From NCBI RefSeq assembly GCF_015354405.1, contig NZ_JADKYP010000005.1, positions 174,160 to 238,159 of the forward strand: a stretch of DNA of 64,000 bases, given 5' to 3'. Under the pieces are notes generated by a model. It was not told where the DNA came from. It worked only from the letters and a program-made list of their open reading frames with translations, and ran no database searches. Positions 42,379 to 51,225 of this stretch are shown here, in pieces. The position numbers and the translations under genes are program-made. This stretch comes from Nocardia sp. BSTN01. Lineage in GTDB: Bacteria; Actinomycetota; Actinomycetes; Mycobacteriales; Mycobacteriaceae. How positions within the stretch are numbered: position 1 is the first letter of the stretch; every line of letters starts with the position of its first letter.

Positions 42379-43562
42379 GGGCGGGCCGCCGCTGCGAGCG
42401 CGCCGAGGTGTTCCGACTGCAGGGTGCCGCGCCGGCCGGTCGCCTTCCGATGCGCCAACTCCTGGCGAACCAGCGGCAGCACGTAGCGTCCGTAGTCGAT
42501 GACGTCGTTGAGGGTGTCGTAGCCGCGAATCGATACCAAGCTCGCACCCAGATCGATGTAGTCCAGAATCGCCGCCGCGACCGTCTCCGGGCTGCCCACC
42601 AGTGCGCTCGACGCACCGGCGGCATTGGTCACCGCGGTGGTACGCGTCCACAGCGCGCGATCGTAGATCTCTTGGCGCTGAGCGAATTCCAGCGCTCGTT
42701 GCGAGCCGACGTTCTGCGGTGCGCCGGTGAATCGCTTGCGCGGCGGACTGTTGTCGAGATTGCGTGCGATCCGTTCGACGTAGTCATGCGCCTTGGCCCA
42801 GGCCAGGTCGTCGGTGCGGTCGATGATCGGGCGGAAGGTCACCCAGATGCGCGGGCGTTCGGTGCGCCCGGCCGCCGCGGCGATGCTGTGCACGCGTTCG
42901 ATCTGGCCCTTGACGTCGGCCAGCGGTTCGCCCCAGAAAGCGAAGATGTCCGCCGTGGCCGCGCCGATCGCGAACGCGGCATCGGACTGCCCGCCGAACG
43001 AGATCGGAATCGAGTCGCCGTAGGGCGGGAATCCGGGGCCGAAATCATCGAAGCGATAGTGCTCGCCGGCATACGAGAACGACTCCTTCTCGGTCCACGC
43101 ACGGCGCAGCACATCGATGAATTCGCCGGTGCGCGCATAACGCTGGTCCTTGGGCAGATAGTCGCCCTGTCGTGCCTGTTCGGCATCGTTTCCGCCGGAA
43201 ATCAGATGCAGTACCGCCCGGCCCTCGGTGAGCTGGTCCAGGGTGGCCAGCTGCTGGGCGGCGACCGTCGGGAATACCGTGTTGGGGCGTACCGCGACGA
43301 TCGGCTTCAAGGTGTCGCTGAGCTGACCGACCGCCGAGGCGAGCACGAACGAATCGGCACTGGACGATCCGTACGGCAGCAGCGTCGCGTCGAATCCGGC
43401 GTCCTCGAGGGTGCGGACGTAGCGCTTCACGAAGGGCAGATCGATGCCGCGGGTGGGAATCGGCTCGAGTTCGGTTGAGGGATTCGTATGCGTCAGGCTG
43501 ATGAATTCCACAGTCGGTGCGGCGGTGGCCGGCACCGGTTCGGCACTGGTTTCCACGGTCAT
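42375..43562 (-). CDS. LLM-class flavin monooxygenase, SsuD-like
   Basis: 395 residues. Bacterial-luciferase-like signatures are visible: EFISLTHTN at strand one, VAVRPNTVFPTVAAQQLATLDQLTEGRAVLHLISGGN, YARTGEFIDVLRRAW and the C-terminal LVGSPETVAAAILDYIDLGA. This is the pattern of alkanesulfonate monooxygenase (SsuD) relatives that use FMNH2 to release sulfite. No flavin reductase gene is present nearby. It is divergent from the LysR gene at 43820 and is the first gene of module A. A close paralogue lies in module B (52368-53489). Confidence 0.87.
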   Translation of the reverse strand: MTVETSAEPVPATAAPTVEFISLTHTNPSTELEPIPTRGIDLPFVKRYVRTLEDAGFDATLLPYGSSSADSFVLASAVGQLSDTLKPIVAVRPNTVFPTVAAQQLATLDQLTEGRAVLHLISGGNDAEQARQGDYLPKDQRYARTGEFIDVLRRAWTEKESFSYAGEHYRFDDFGPGFPPYGDSIPISFGGQSDAAFAIGAATADIFAFWGEPLADVKGQIERVHSIAAAAGRTERPRIWVTFRPIIDRTDDLAWAKAHDYVERIARNLDNSPPRKRFTGAPQNVGSQRALEFAQRQEIYDRALWTRTTAVTNAAGASSALVGSPETVAAAILDYIDLGASLVSIRGYDTLNDVIDYGRYVLPLVRQELAHRKATGRRGTLQSEHLGALAAAARP

Positions 43563-43660
43563 GACAGTCCTTCCGGCATTGGTCTCGGATGTGCGCGCAC
43601 CGAATCACGGCCGGACACGGAACGTCATGCTAATGAGCCGCCGAGCGCGAAAACCAGAGT

Positions 43661-43683
43661 TCGAATCGTGAAATTCGATTCGA
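43661..43683. promoter_or_regulatory. Inverted repeat in the LysR/LLM divergent promoter
   Basis: TCGAATC (43661-43667) and GATTCGA (43677-43683) form inverted arms nine bases apart within an AT-richer stretch, about 100 bp upstream of the LLM gene and 137 bp upstream of the LysR gene. Position and symmetry suit a LysR-type regulatory box. Confidence 0.4.
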
Positions 43684-43819
43684 TTACCCGATAACGACCG
43701 ATAGGGTGAAAGAAATATCCGAGGAATTCTGATCCGGTCGATTTCAAAGGTATGCAAGTCCCGCGGGGCAGCGTTAACTGGTCGAACTTATTGTGCCGTT
43801 CAGAAGGTGGCTGAAGTTT

Positions 43820-44701
43820 ATGGCGGATCCCCTGGATTTGACGCACCTGCGCACGCTGGTGACCATCGCCGAGACCGGCGGGTTCCGGCGTGCGGCGGAC
43901 GCCTTGCATCTGAGCCAGCCCACGGTCAGCCAGCACATCCGCATGCTGGAACGGCGGCTGAAGCTGTCGCTCGTCGAAAGGCACGGCCGCGGTTCGTATT
44001 TCACCCCGGACGGCGAACGCCTGGTGGCCGAGGCGCGCAAACTGCTCGACGCCCAGGACGAAGTGCTCGCTCGCTTCGCCGGATCGGCGCCGGTGCAGAT
44101 CGCCATCGGCTCGACCGAGCATGCGGGCGACGGGCTGCTGACCGAATTGCTCGCTGTCCTGCGTACCGCCTATCCGGACGCTCATCTGCATTTCCGGATC
44201 GATCGCTCCACCACGCTCACGGAATCGGTGAGTAAGGGCGTGGTGGATCTCGCGGTGGTGCTGGGCGGCAACACCACCGAGCCGGTCGGCGCCGAGGTGG
44301 GCCTGCTCGATCTGCGCTGGGTCGCGGGAACCACCTGGCAGCTGCCGCCCGCACCGGGGCCCATCTCGCTGGTGGCGTTCGAGGAGCCCTGTGGATTGCG
44401 GCGGCGGGCCGTGCAGAAGCTTGGCGCGCTGGGCTATCAGGTCGCCGTGACCGCGGAATCCGGCAATTTGGACGGCGTGGTGGCGGCCGCGAAGGCCGGT
44501 CTCGGGATCGCCCTGCTGCCGTTTCTTACGGCTCCGCCCGGTGGCCTCGCCGAGATCCGGGAGCTGCCCGCGATGGGCTCGATCGATGTGCGATTGGTAG
44601 CCCGGCGCGGACTCGGTCACGATATCGAGAACACCGCCGTCGACGCGATCACCGCGCACTATCACTCGATCACCGGCCGCCGGCTGAGGGGAGTCGCGTA
44701 A
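43820..44701 (+). CDS. LysR-family transcriptional regulator (module A)
   Basis: 293 residues. N-terminal HTH: LRTLVTIAETGGFRRAADALHLSQPTVSQHIRMLERRL. The sequences after it (ERHGRGSYFTPDGERLV, then IAIGSTEHAGDGLL) match the second LysR of the window (60501) block by block, so the two are paralogues. The effector domain is normal in length. Start MADPLDL at 43820 follows AGAAGGTGG. It is transcribed away from the monooxygenase/transporter operon, the usual arrangement for a regulator of its divergent neighbour, and shares its last base with the rhodanese gene. Confidence 0.88.
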   Translation: MADPLDLTHLRTLVTIAETGGFRRAADALHLSQPTVSQHIRMLERRLKLSLVERHGRGSYFTPDGERLVAEARKLLDAQDEVLARFAGSAPVQIAIGSTEHAGDGLLTELLAVLRTAYPDAHLHFRIDRSTTLTESVSKGVVDLAVVLGGNTTEPVGAEVGLLDLRWVAGTTWQLPPAPGPISLVAFEEPCGLRRRAVQKLGALGYQVAVTAESGNLDGVVAAAKAGLGIALLPFLTAPPGGLAEIRELPAMGSIDVRLVARRGLGHDIENTAVDAITAHYHSITGRRLRGVA

Positions 44702-45567
44702 TGACTTCGCGGACAGACAGTGTGATCACCGCCGAGGAACTGGCCGAGCGGCTCGATGCCGGGGTGCCCGTGACGGTTCTCGACGTGCGCTGGCAACTGG
44801 ACCAGCCCGACGGCCGGAAAGCCTACGGCGCCGGCCACATTCCGGGTGCCGCCTATGTGGACCTCGAATCCGAACTGTCCGACCATTCGATCACCGGGCG
44901 CGGGCGCCATCCGCTACCGGCGGGCGCCCGGCTGCAGGCGGCAGCGCGGCGCTGGGGCGCGCGGACCGGAGTGCCGATCGTGGTGTACGACAACTGGAAT
45001 CGTGCGGGCTCGGCGCGCGCGTGGTGGGTACTGCGCGCGGCCGGCGTCACCGATGTACGCATCCTCGACGGCGGGCTCGCCGCCTGGACCGGGATCGGTC
45101 GCGACCTGGCACAGGGCAACGAACAGCCGACGCTCGGCGATCTCACGGTTGCGCACGACAACCTGTACGCGGGCGCGGCGAACACGGTGACCGCGGACGG
45201 GGCGGCCGGGCTCACCACCGCGGGAGTTCTGATCGACGCACGGGCACCCGAGCGGTTCCGTGGGGACAGTGAGCCGGTCGATCCGGTGGCCGGGCATATT
45301 CCCGGCGCCGTCAACGTCCCGTACGCCGGCCTGCTCGACGAGCACGGATTCTTCCGTCCCGCAACAGAACTCGACTCGATCTTCGCGTCCGCGCAGGTGG
45401 GTGGCGGGAGAGCCGTGGGCGCCTACTGCGGTTCCGGGGTCACCGCCGCCGTGGTCATCGCGGCCTTGCGGATCGCCGGCATCGACGCGGCGTTGTTTCC
45501 GGGGTCGTGGTCGCAGTGGAGCGCGGAGGCCGGGCGTCCGGTCGCCGCGGCGGCGCCGCCGGACTGA
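44701..45567 (+). CDS. Thiosulfate/3-mercaptopyruvate sulfurtransferase (tandem rhodanese)
   Basis: 288 residues with two rhodanese domains: an inactive N-terminal one (VTVLDVRWQLDQPDG, GAGHIPGAAYVDLE) and a catalytic C-terminal one with the active-site cysteine in the loop CGSGVTA, the mercaptopyruvate-type sequence. It transfers sulfane sulfur from thiosulfate or mercaptopyruvate to cyanide, thiols or proteins. The TAATG junction shows translation coupling with the LysR gene. Its presence in module A is the clearest hint of sulfur metabolism. Confidence 0.9.
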   Translation: MTSRTDSVITAEELAERLDAGVPVTVLDVRWQLDQPDGRKAYGAGHIPGAAYVDLESELSDHSITGRGRHPLPAGARLQAAARRWGARTGVPIVVYDNWNRAGSARAWWVLRAAGVTDVRILDGGLAAWTGIGRDLAQGNEQPTLGDLTVAHDNLYAGAANTVTADGAAGLTTAGVLIDARAPERFRGDSEPVDPVAGHIPGAVNVPYAGLLDEHGFFRPATELDSIFASAQVGGGRAVGAYCGSGVTAAVVIAALRIAGIDAALFPGSWSQWSAEAGRPVAAAAPPD

Positions 45568-45572
45568 CCCGA

Positions 45573-46925
45573 TCAGAACATCTTTCCCGGATTGAACAGC
45601 CCGGAGGGGTCCAGCGCGCGCCGGACCGCGCGCTGAACCTGCAGCGCGTCGGGTCCCAGTTCGCGCTCCAACCAGCGCCGCTTGAGCAGCCCCACGCCGT
45701 GCTCACCGGTGATGGTGCCGCCCAGTTGCAATGCGGTGGCGAATATCTCGTCCGCCGCGTTCTCGGCACGCCCGAGGGCTGCGAGGTCGTGCTCGGGAAC
45801 GACGATGATGGGATGCAGATTTCCGTCTCCGGCATGGCCGAAGGTGTAGATCCTGCTGTCGTGCCGGGTGGCGATCTCGGTGATCCGGCGCACGGCCTCG
45901 CCGATCCGTGATCGCGGCACCGCGATGTCCTCGATGAGTACCCGGCCGTGCCGCTCCAGTGCGGGAAGAGCTGCGCGGCGCACCGTGAGCAATTCGTCCG
46001 CGGCGGCGGAATCGGTGCCGACGGACACGCGGGAAGCGAAGCGCGCGAACGTCGATTCGACGATCGCGGCCTCTGCGTCGGCACCGAAACCATCGGTCTG
46101 GGCGACGACGAACGCGCCCGCCGCCGCACCGCGCACCCCCGACCACTCCTGGGCCTCCCGAAGCGATGCCCCGTCGAGCAATTCCAGCATCGCGGGCCGT
46201 ACCCGCGCGGCTAGTACGGCCGCTGTGGCCGCGGCCGCCTGCTCGACGTCATCGAAATAGGCGGCGACCGTCACTGTGCGCACCGGAATCGGTTGCAACC
46301 GCACCGTCGCCGACACGATCACGCCGAGAGTGCCCTCCGAGCCGGTGAACAAGCTCGTCAGATCCAGTCCCGCGACGCCTTTCACGGTGCGTCGTCCGGT
46401 ATGCAGCAGCCTGCCATCGGCTAGGACCACGCTCAGGCCCAACACCGAATCGCCGGTCACCCCGTACTTCACACATCGCAGCCCACCCGCGTTGGTGGCG
46501 ATATTGCCCCCGATCGTCGAGATCGCGACACTGGCCGGATCCGGCGCATACCGCAGGCCGGCCCGGGCGGCCGCGGCGTCGAGCACCGCGCCGCTGACAC
46601 CGGCTTCCACCACCGCGTACTCGTCGGCCTCGGCGATCCGCAGAATTCGGTCGAGCCCACTGACGTCGAGGATCAGCGAACCGGCACCGGCACTCGCGCC
46701 ACCCGCCAGCCCGGTGCCGGCCCCTCGCACGACCACCGTCAGCCCGGCCTCCGCCGCGAATTCCACTGCCCGCCGCACGTCGTCCACGGTCGCCGCGCAC
46801 ACCAGCACCTCGGGCTGCCCGTCGGCCCGATGAGCCGATCGATCCGACTTCACGTGCTCGGGGATCGCGGAGCCGATGAGGACCGTCCCCGTGATCGACT
46901 TCGGCCCGGTGGCGGGAATGGTCAT
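45573..46925 (-). CDS. FAD-binding oxidase, GlcD/D-lactate dehydrogenase type
   Basis: 450 residues. The FAD-binding (PCMH) domain is seen in VVVRGAGTGLAGGAS and ISTIGGNIATNAGGLRCVKYGVTGDSVLGL; the C-terminal oxidase domain has YTFGHAGDGNLHPIIVVP and TGEHGVGLLKRRWLERELG, both conserved metal/substrate loops. It oxidises a 2-hydroxy acid such as glycolate or D-lactate to the keto acid. It converges on the rhodanese gene with five bases between the stops. The ATG at 46925 is the start of choice; upstream codons are arginine-rich. Confidence 0.87.
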   Translation of the reverse strand: MTIPATGPKSITGTVLIGSAIPEHVKSDRSAHRADGQPEVLVCAATVDDVRRAVEFAAEAGLTVVVRGAGTGLAGGASAGAGSLILDVSGLDRILRIAEADEYAVVEAGVSGAVLDAAAARAGLRYAPDPASVAISTIGGNIATNAGGLRCVKYGVTGDSVLGLSVVLADGRLLHTGRRTVKGVAGLDLTSLFTGSEGTLGVIVSATVRLQPIPVRTVTVAAYFDDVEQAAAATAAVLAARVRPAMLELLDGASLREAQEWSGVRGAAAGAFVVAQTDGFGADAEAAIVESTFARFASRVSVGTDSAAADELLTVRRAALPALERHGRVLIEDIAVPRSRIGEAVRRITEIATRHDSRIYTFGHAGDGNLHPIIVVPEHDLAALGRAENAADEIFATALQLGGTITGEHGVGLLKRRWLERELGPDALQVQRAVRRALDPSGLFNPGKMF

Positions 46926-47218
46926 CGAGGTACTCCTTCGGGTCCGCGTGCGCCGGCGTGGCAACGGGGCGCTGGTTCATTTTCTCCGCTTGCCGGAGCT
47001 TTGCGCCGCTCGCAACGATCGAAGTATCCGATCACTGCCTATTGCGAGCCTGACCGCCTGGCCCTTGATCGTTATGGAGTGAAATACTCAACCATTTTGC
47101 GCCATGTCCGGAATGCGGATACGCGACGCAAGCATTTCATGTAGTCACTCTATGCGGATGGGAACTTTCCATTACCACTGTCGGTTCTTGCAGTCTCCCT
47201 TGTGGTTGGTCCGATCCG

Positions 47219-47799
47219 GCCTACGCGTCGAAACACGGGCACGCCTTGGTCGATCGGGAGTTGTATATCCCGCAGTCCTGGATCGAGGACCGTGACCGTT
47301 GCCGCGCGGCGGGTATTCCCGATGACGTCGAGTTCGGCCGCGGTCACTGGGTGCTGGCCCGGCGTTCGATCAGCGACCCCGAGCAGATCGCCTACTACGT
47401 CTGCTACGGGCCTCGCCGCTCCACCCTGACCGACCTCGCCTGGGTCGCAGGGTCACGCTGGCACATCGAGGAAGCGTTCCAGCAGGCGAAAAACGAAGCC
47501 GGACTCGACCACTACCAGGTCCGGACCTTCCGGGCATGGTATGCCCACATCACCTTGTCCATGCTCGCACCGGCCTGGCTCGCCGCATCCAAAGCCGTTG
47601 CCGCAAAAGGGGACTCGGAGTTCATGACGAAGGCATGATCGCCTTCACGTTACCGGAGATCCGCCGCCTGCTCGCACACCTGGTCCTGCGCCACACACGC
47701 TCCGCCGAGCATGTCTGGGCCTGGTCGAGCTGGCGCCGCCGATGGCAACACCAAGCCCGACTCGGCCACTACCGCCGGCGGGGACGACCGCAAACTTAA
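47219..47799 (+). pseudogene. IS701-family transposase, 3' fragment with frameshift
   Basis: From about 47219 the frame reads AYASKHGHALVDRELYIPQSW, then HWVLARRSISDPEQIAYYVCYG and SRWHIEEAFQQAKNEAGLDHYQVR, conserved parts of IS701 transposases. Near 47630 the frame shifts and continues MIAFTLPEIRRLLAHLVLR to RRRGRPQT. The N-terminal half and both element ends are missing. It marks a past insertion between the two modules. Confidence 0.8.
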
Positions 47800-48071
47800 C
47801 TGCCGTCGCAGTACTAGCGGCTGCGCGGACTTGTTTGCGGATGCAGCTGCCCATCGGGTCGATAACGACGCCGGCATGGGCGTCGACACAGCGGCGAGCG
47901 ACGAACAGCGTGTCATTGTGGGCGGAAGCGATGATCGGAACGACGGCGCGATGTACCGCTTCGAGAGCCGATGTGGCGCTGCGGGTTCAGACACCACTTG
48001 CGGTTGGAGGTTCCCCATCGACATGTGAGCTTCCGTCCTCCGAAACACTTCAGATACTGCTTCGTCGGTGG
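47800..48071. other. Non-coding scar after the IS701 fragment
   Basis: 272 bp with no ORF resembling a known protein on either strand and no hairpin of note. It is more AT-rich in places than the flanking genes. Probably leftover sequence of a deleted gene. Confidence 0.4.
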
Positions 48072-49001
48072 TCATACGGAATACCGAACACCGGTGAGGT
48101 CCTCGGACATCTCCCATAATCTGCGCTGAAGCAGGGCATTGCGGGAGGTGGCAGATGAGCTGACGATCCGGGGATGGCCTCGTAGTTCGCCCAGTCCTCT
48201 GGGACCGAAGTATTGGCCGCCTACAACTGCGGGATCCGTTGCGGCGCGCAATATCGGCAGTGCTCCCATCGCAGCGCCTTGACGCAAGCTGCCGAGCAGT
48301 CTGTTCTGCAGCCGTATGGATATCGGGGCGTCCCTAACGAGGTGTGTCTTCGTCGTGCCCGGGTGCGCTGCCACGGCGATGGCGTTCGTACCCGAGGCCG
48401 CAGCCAGCCGACGTTGGAGTTCGTATGTGAAGAGCAGGTTGGCGAGCTTGGCCTGGCCGTAGGCGTGTACCCACTTGTAGGGACGCCGTTGCCAGTGTGG
48501 GTCGGCGAAGTCGATGCCGTCACCAGCCATGCGGTGGCCGAAACTGCTCACGGTCACGATTCGGGCTCCGGGTGTGTTCGTCAGCATATCCAAGAGCAAG
48601 CCTGTCAGCGCGAAGTGTCCGAGGTGACACACGCCGAAGTGGAGTTCGAAGCCCTCCTCGGTGGATCCCTTCGTAAACGCGACCAGCCCCGCGTTGTTGA
48701 TCAACAGGTCAATGCGGGGGTAGCTTGCGCGCAGTTCGGCGGCCGCGGATCTGACAGATCGCATGGATGCGAGATCGAGCTGCTGCACGCTGACGGTAGC
48801 GCCGAGTTGAGAGTCGGCGATTCTGGCGGCAGCTTCGATTCCCGCGCCGATGTCTCGCACGGCGAGCACCGTGCGGGCTCCGCGACGCGCAAGAGCAGCG
48901 GCGATCTCGTACCCAATACCCGAATTAGCGCCTGTTACAACGACAGTGCGCCCCGATTGATCCGGTATCGCGTCAGCCGTCCAACGCTGACGCCGGTTCA
49001 T
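48072..49001 (-). CDS. SDR family oxidoreductase (retinol-dehydrogenase-like)
   Basis: 309 residues from ATG 49001, nine bases behind GAGGT. Extended-SDR pattern of the WWOX/RDH type: VVVTGANSGIGYEIAAALA (residues 18-36), NNAG in LLINNAGLVAF, VSSFGHRM with the catalytic Ser, and YGQAKLANLLF with Tyr/Lys. The frame is open upstream into a short NTF2-like remnant. It is isolated between an IS scar and module B, so its link to the other genes is unclear. Substrate unknown. Confidence 0.83.
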   Translation of the reverse strand: MNRRQRWTADAIPDQSGRTVVVTGANSGIGYEIAAALARRGARTVLAVRDIGAGIEAAARIADSQLGATVSVQQLDLASMRSVRSAAAELRASYPRIDLLINNAGLVAFTKGSTEEGFELHFGVCHLGHFALTGLLLDMLTNTPGARIVTVSSFGHRMAGDGIDFADPHWQRRPYKWVHAYGQAKLANLLFTYELQRRLAAASGTNAIAVAAHPGTTKTHLVRDAPISIRLQNRLLGSLRQGAAMGALPILRAATDPAVVGGQYFGPRGLGELRGHPRIVSSSATSRNALLQRRLWEMSEDLTGVRYSV

Positions 49002-49019
49002 TTTCATTTCACCTCGCTC

Positions 49020-49177
49020 ACGTCGGGGGAATCGCCACGCGTGGTAAAAGGCCGGCTCCGGATACTCCCAATACTCGACGAGCTTTCCGTTGTCGATACG
49101 GTACACCTGGGCCAGGACGTAGCTCAGCTTCTCGCCGTCACGTTCGAGGTGATGGCGAACAATACTGCGGGTGCAGG
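49020..49177 (-). pseudogene. NTF2-like (SnoaL) protein, C-terminal remnant
   Basis: On the minus strand just after the hydrolase stop the frame reads SIVRHHLERDGEKLSYVLAQ, VYRIDNGKLVEYWEYPEP: the last two strands of a SnoaL/NTF2-like cone-fold protein. No start and no first two-thirds exist, and no stop separates it from the SDR frame, so it could be read only as an N-terminal extension of that SDR from a GTG at 49106. It marks a deletion junction. Confidence 0.6.
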
Positions 49178-49924
49178 TCAGAGTTTCGGGGTCACGATCG
49201 GCGGGACCTCAGCGCCCAGCCGCAGCGACTCGAGGAACAGCACGATTGTCGCGGCCACGGAGCGGTGCGCGACATCGTTGAGCACGTCGTGTCGGCCGCC
49301 CCGTACGAGGCGGAGATCGGTGCGCGGTGCCTGCGTGTACGCGTCGATCGCCGCGGCCAGGGGGGTGATGCGGTCGTCGGTGCCGTGCAGCGCTAGTGTC
49401 GGGCGGTCGTGTGCTCCGATCGCGACCGTCTGCCACGGCACCGGCAATGCTATTGCGCCGCGGGTGAATTCGCCGTCCGCTGATATCGTGGCGCGGTGCA
49501 CCGGGCACGCGGTGCGGGCATCGACCTCGTCCGCCCATTCGGTGCCCACCGCATCGGTCGAGGAGCTTCGTGGCGCGGGGGAGGGAAGAGCGATTGCCGC
49601 CAGCACAGCACCTTCCACCGGTATGTCCGAGACGAGCCGCGCCGCCAGCGTAGCCCCGCTGTCCGATCCGAGCAGGATCCGCGGCGCCGGCAGTGACTCG
49701 TCGGCCAGTACTTTTTCGACGGCCGCTCGGGTCCCTGCGAAATCGTCGAGTGCCACCGGCACGTACCGCACCCGATAACCGTCGGCCGAGAGCCGCCGGC
49801 CTAGACGACCGTACGATCCGGCGGTCTCCCCGCGTCCGGGTAGCAGTATGACGGTGCCGCGCGGTGTGGCGCCCTCGGGTTCGTCCCACACGCCGGTTGC
49901 CGGATGTGCCTGTGTCGTTGTCAT
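49178..49924 (-). CDS. Alpha/beta hydrolase fold protein
   Basis: 248 residues from MTTTQAHP, overlapping the cupin gene stop. The fold is recognisable in GTVILLPGRGETAGSYGRLGRRLSADGYRV, a nucleophile-elbow-like LLGSDSGATLAARLVSD (Ser in GSDSGA), and THE late DRPTLALHGTDDRITPLA and RGGRHDVLNDV that supply Asp and His. It would hydrolyse an ester, thioester or lactone. It is the last gene of module B. The hydrolase end coincides with the start of an unrelated remnant, so a rearrangement point lies immediately after it. Confidence 0.75.
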   Translation of the reverse strand: MTTTQAHPATGVWDEPEGATPRGTVILLPGRGETAGSYGRLGRRLSADGYRVRYVPVALDDFAGTRAAVEKVLADESLPAPRILLGSDSGATLAARLVSDIPVEGAVLAAIALPSPAPRSSSTDAVGTEWADEVDARTACPVHRATISADGEFTRGAIALPVPWQTVAIGAHDRPTLALHGTDDRITPLAAAIDAYTQAPRTDLRLVRGGRHDVLNDVAHRSVAATIVLFLESLRLGAEVPPIVTPKL

Positions 49925-50514
49925 TCGGTCGCTCCTTCCGCCCAGGCGGATGTGAACCAGCGCACCGCACCGGTTTCCGGGTTGTAGGACCGGCGCGGCA
50001 GAGTGCCGATATCCGCGCCGTATACATGGATTCCGATCACCGGCTCGTCGCCGCCGCAGCGCACCTGGTGGACGTCGTCGTCGGTGGTGCAGCACACCGT
50101 CACCTGACCGGCGGACCACTCCGCAGTGCCCTCCTCGACGAGCGGCACGTCCTCGGTCGACGGCTTGCGGTAGCGGGTCTCGACCTCGATGCCGCTGTGA
50201 ATTCCCACCACACCCCAGGTCTCGTGGCCGTGAACCGGTGTTCCCTGCCCGACGTTCCACACCGCGGCGGCGATGGAGAAGGCGCCGTCGGGGTCGACGT
50301 GCAGCGGATACATGACGTAGTGATCGGGATCGGGTCGCGTCTTGCCCGGCGGCAGTTCGAGTCCGCCGGTCAGGACGGCGGTGAGTTCGTCGCGGATGGC
50401 GGCCGTCAGCGAGCGCTCGTCGGGGATGTCGTCGATCAGGCGCGCGACGGTGTCGGCGAACGTCGCCAACTCCGGTATGCCGGTCTGGATCGGGACGATC
50501 GGGGGTCGGGTCAT
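49921..50514 (-). CDS. Cysteine-dioxygenase-family cupin
   Basis: 197 residues. The cupin metal motif is GTPVHGHETWGVVGI with His95 and His97; a third histidine, His149, lies in DDVHQVR. This 3-His pattern is that of cysteine/3-mercaptopropionate dioxygenase-like thiol dioxygenases, which use Fe(II) and O2 to convert a thiol into its sulfinate. The regular Glu of other cupins is absent, as expected. Its membership of module B beside monooxygenases strengthens the organosulfur reading. Substrate not provable from sequence. Confidence 0.75.
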   Translation of the reverse strand: MTRPPIVPIQTGIPELATFADTVARLIDDIPDERSLTAAIRDELTAVLTGGLELPPGKTRPDPDHYVMYPLHVDPDGAFSIAAAVWNVGQGTPVHGHETWGVVGIHSGIEVETRYRKPSTEDVPLVEEGTAEWSAGQVTVCCTTDDDVHQVRCGGDEPVIGIHVYGADIGTLPRRSYNPETGAVRWFTSAWAEGATE

Positions 50515-50523
50515 TCCAGCTCC

Positions 50524-51225
50524 TCACTGGGGGATTCGAGCGGACAGGACGCGCCGGCGATAGGTGGTCAGGCGGTCGTGCAGGCCGGGTGCGAGCACGG
50601 ATCGGGTCAGTGCGGCGAGTGCGGCGTCGGGGTCGTGCACGGGCCGGGTCTCGGCCAGCAGTGCGGGGCGAGTTGCGGAGTCGATGCGGGCCCAGGCGTC
50701 GAGGATCCCGGAGAGGTCACCGGGTGTGCCGGTCACCAGTCGCCCGGCGGCCGCGGCGGTGACCGGGTCGCCGCCCAGGAAGATCGCGGGATCTGTGATC
50801 GCGCGCAGGCGAGCGGTGCCGAGCACGACGCCGAAACGTGCTCCGGGAAAAGCGAATCGGGCGTCCGGTCCGGCGAGCCGGTGATCGCACGCGGCGACCA
50901 GATCCGCTCCGGCACCGATCGCGGCGCCCTCGACGACGGCCACCGTGAGGTAGGGCGCGGTGGCCAGCCGTTCGAGCAATGACCCGATCCGCAGGAATCG
51001 ATGGGCGAGGGAGGCGTCCGATTCGCGGGACAGCCCGGTCAGATCGAACCCGGCCGCGAAGTGCCGTGAATTACCTTCCAGTACAAGCGCTTCCGGTCGA
51101 ACGGCAGCCGCTTCCTCGAGTGCATCGTGCAGGGCCTCGACGAGTTCGGACGACAGTGCGTTGGCGGCCTGCGGACGGTCGAGACGAACCCGCCAGACTC
51201 GGCCGCGATGAATGGCGAGGGTCAT
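50524..51225 (-). CDS. Enoyl-CoA hydratase/isomerase family protein
   Basis: 233 residues from MTLAIHR (51225), overlapping the CoA-transferase stop. Crotonase signatures: LDRPQAANALSSELVEALHDAL, the oxyanion segment HFAAGFDLTGLS and the second oxyanion region GAAIGAGADLVAACDHRLAGPDARFAFPGARFGV. It lacks a clear pair of catalytic glutamates, so it may be an isomerase or hydrolase rather than a hydratase. Next to a CoA transferase it suggests that the compound is processed as a CoA thioester. Confidence 0.83.
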   Translation of the reverse strand: MTLAIHRGRVWRVRLDRPQAANALSSELVEALHDALEEAAAVRPEALVLEGNSRHFAAGFDLTGLSRESDASLAHRFLRIGSLLERLATAPYLTVAVVEGAAIGAGADLVAACDHRLAGPDARFAFPGARFGVVLGTARLRAITDPAIFLGGDPVTAAAAGRLVTGTPGDLSGILDAWARIDSATRPALLAETRPVHDPDAALAALTRSVLAPGLHDRLTTYRRRVLSARIPQ

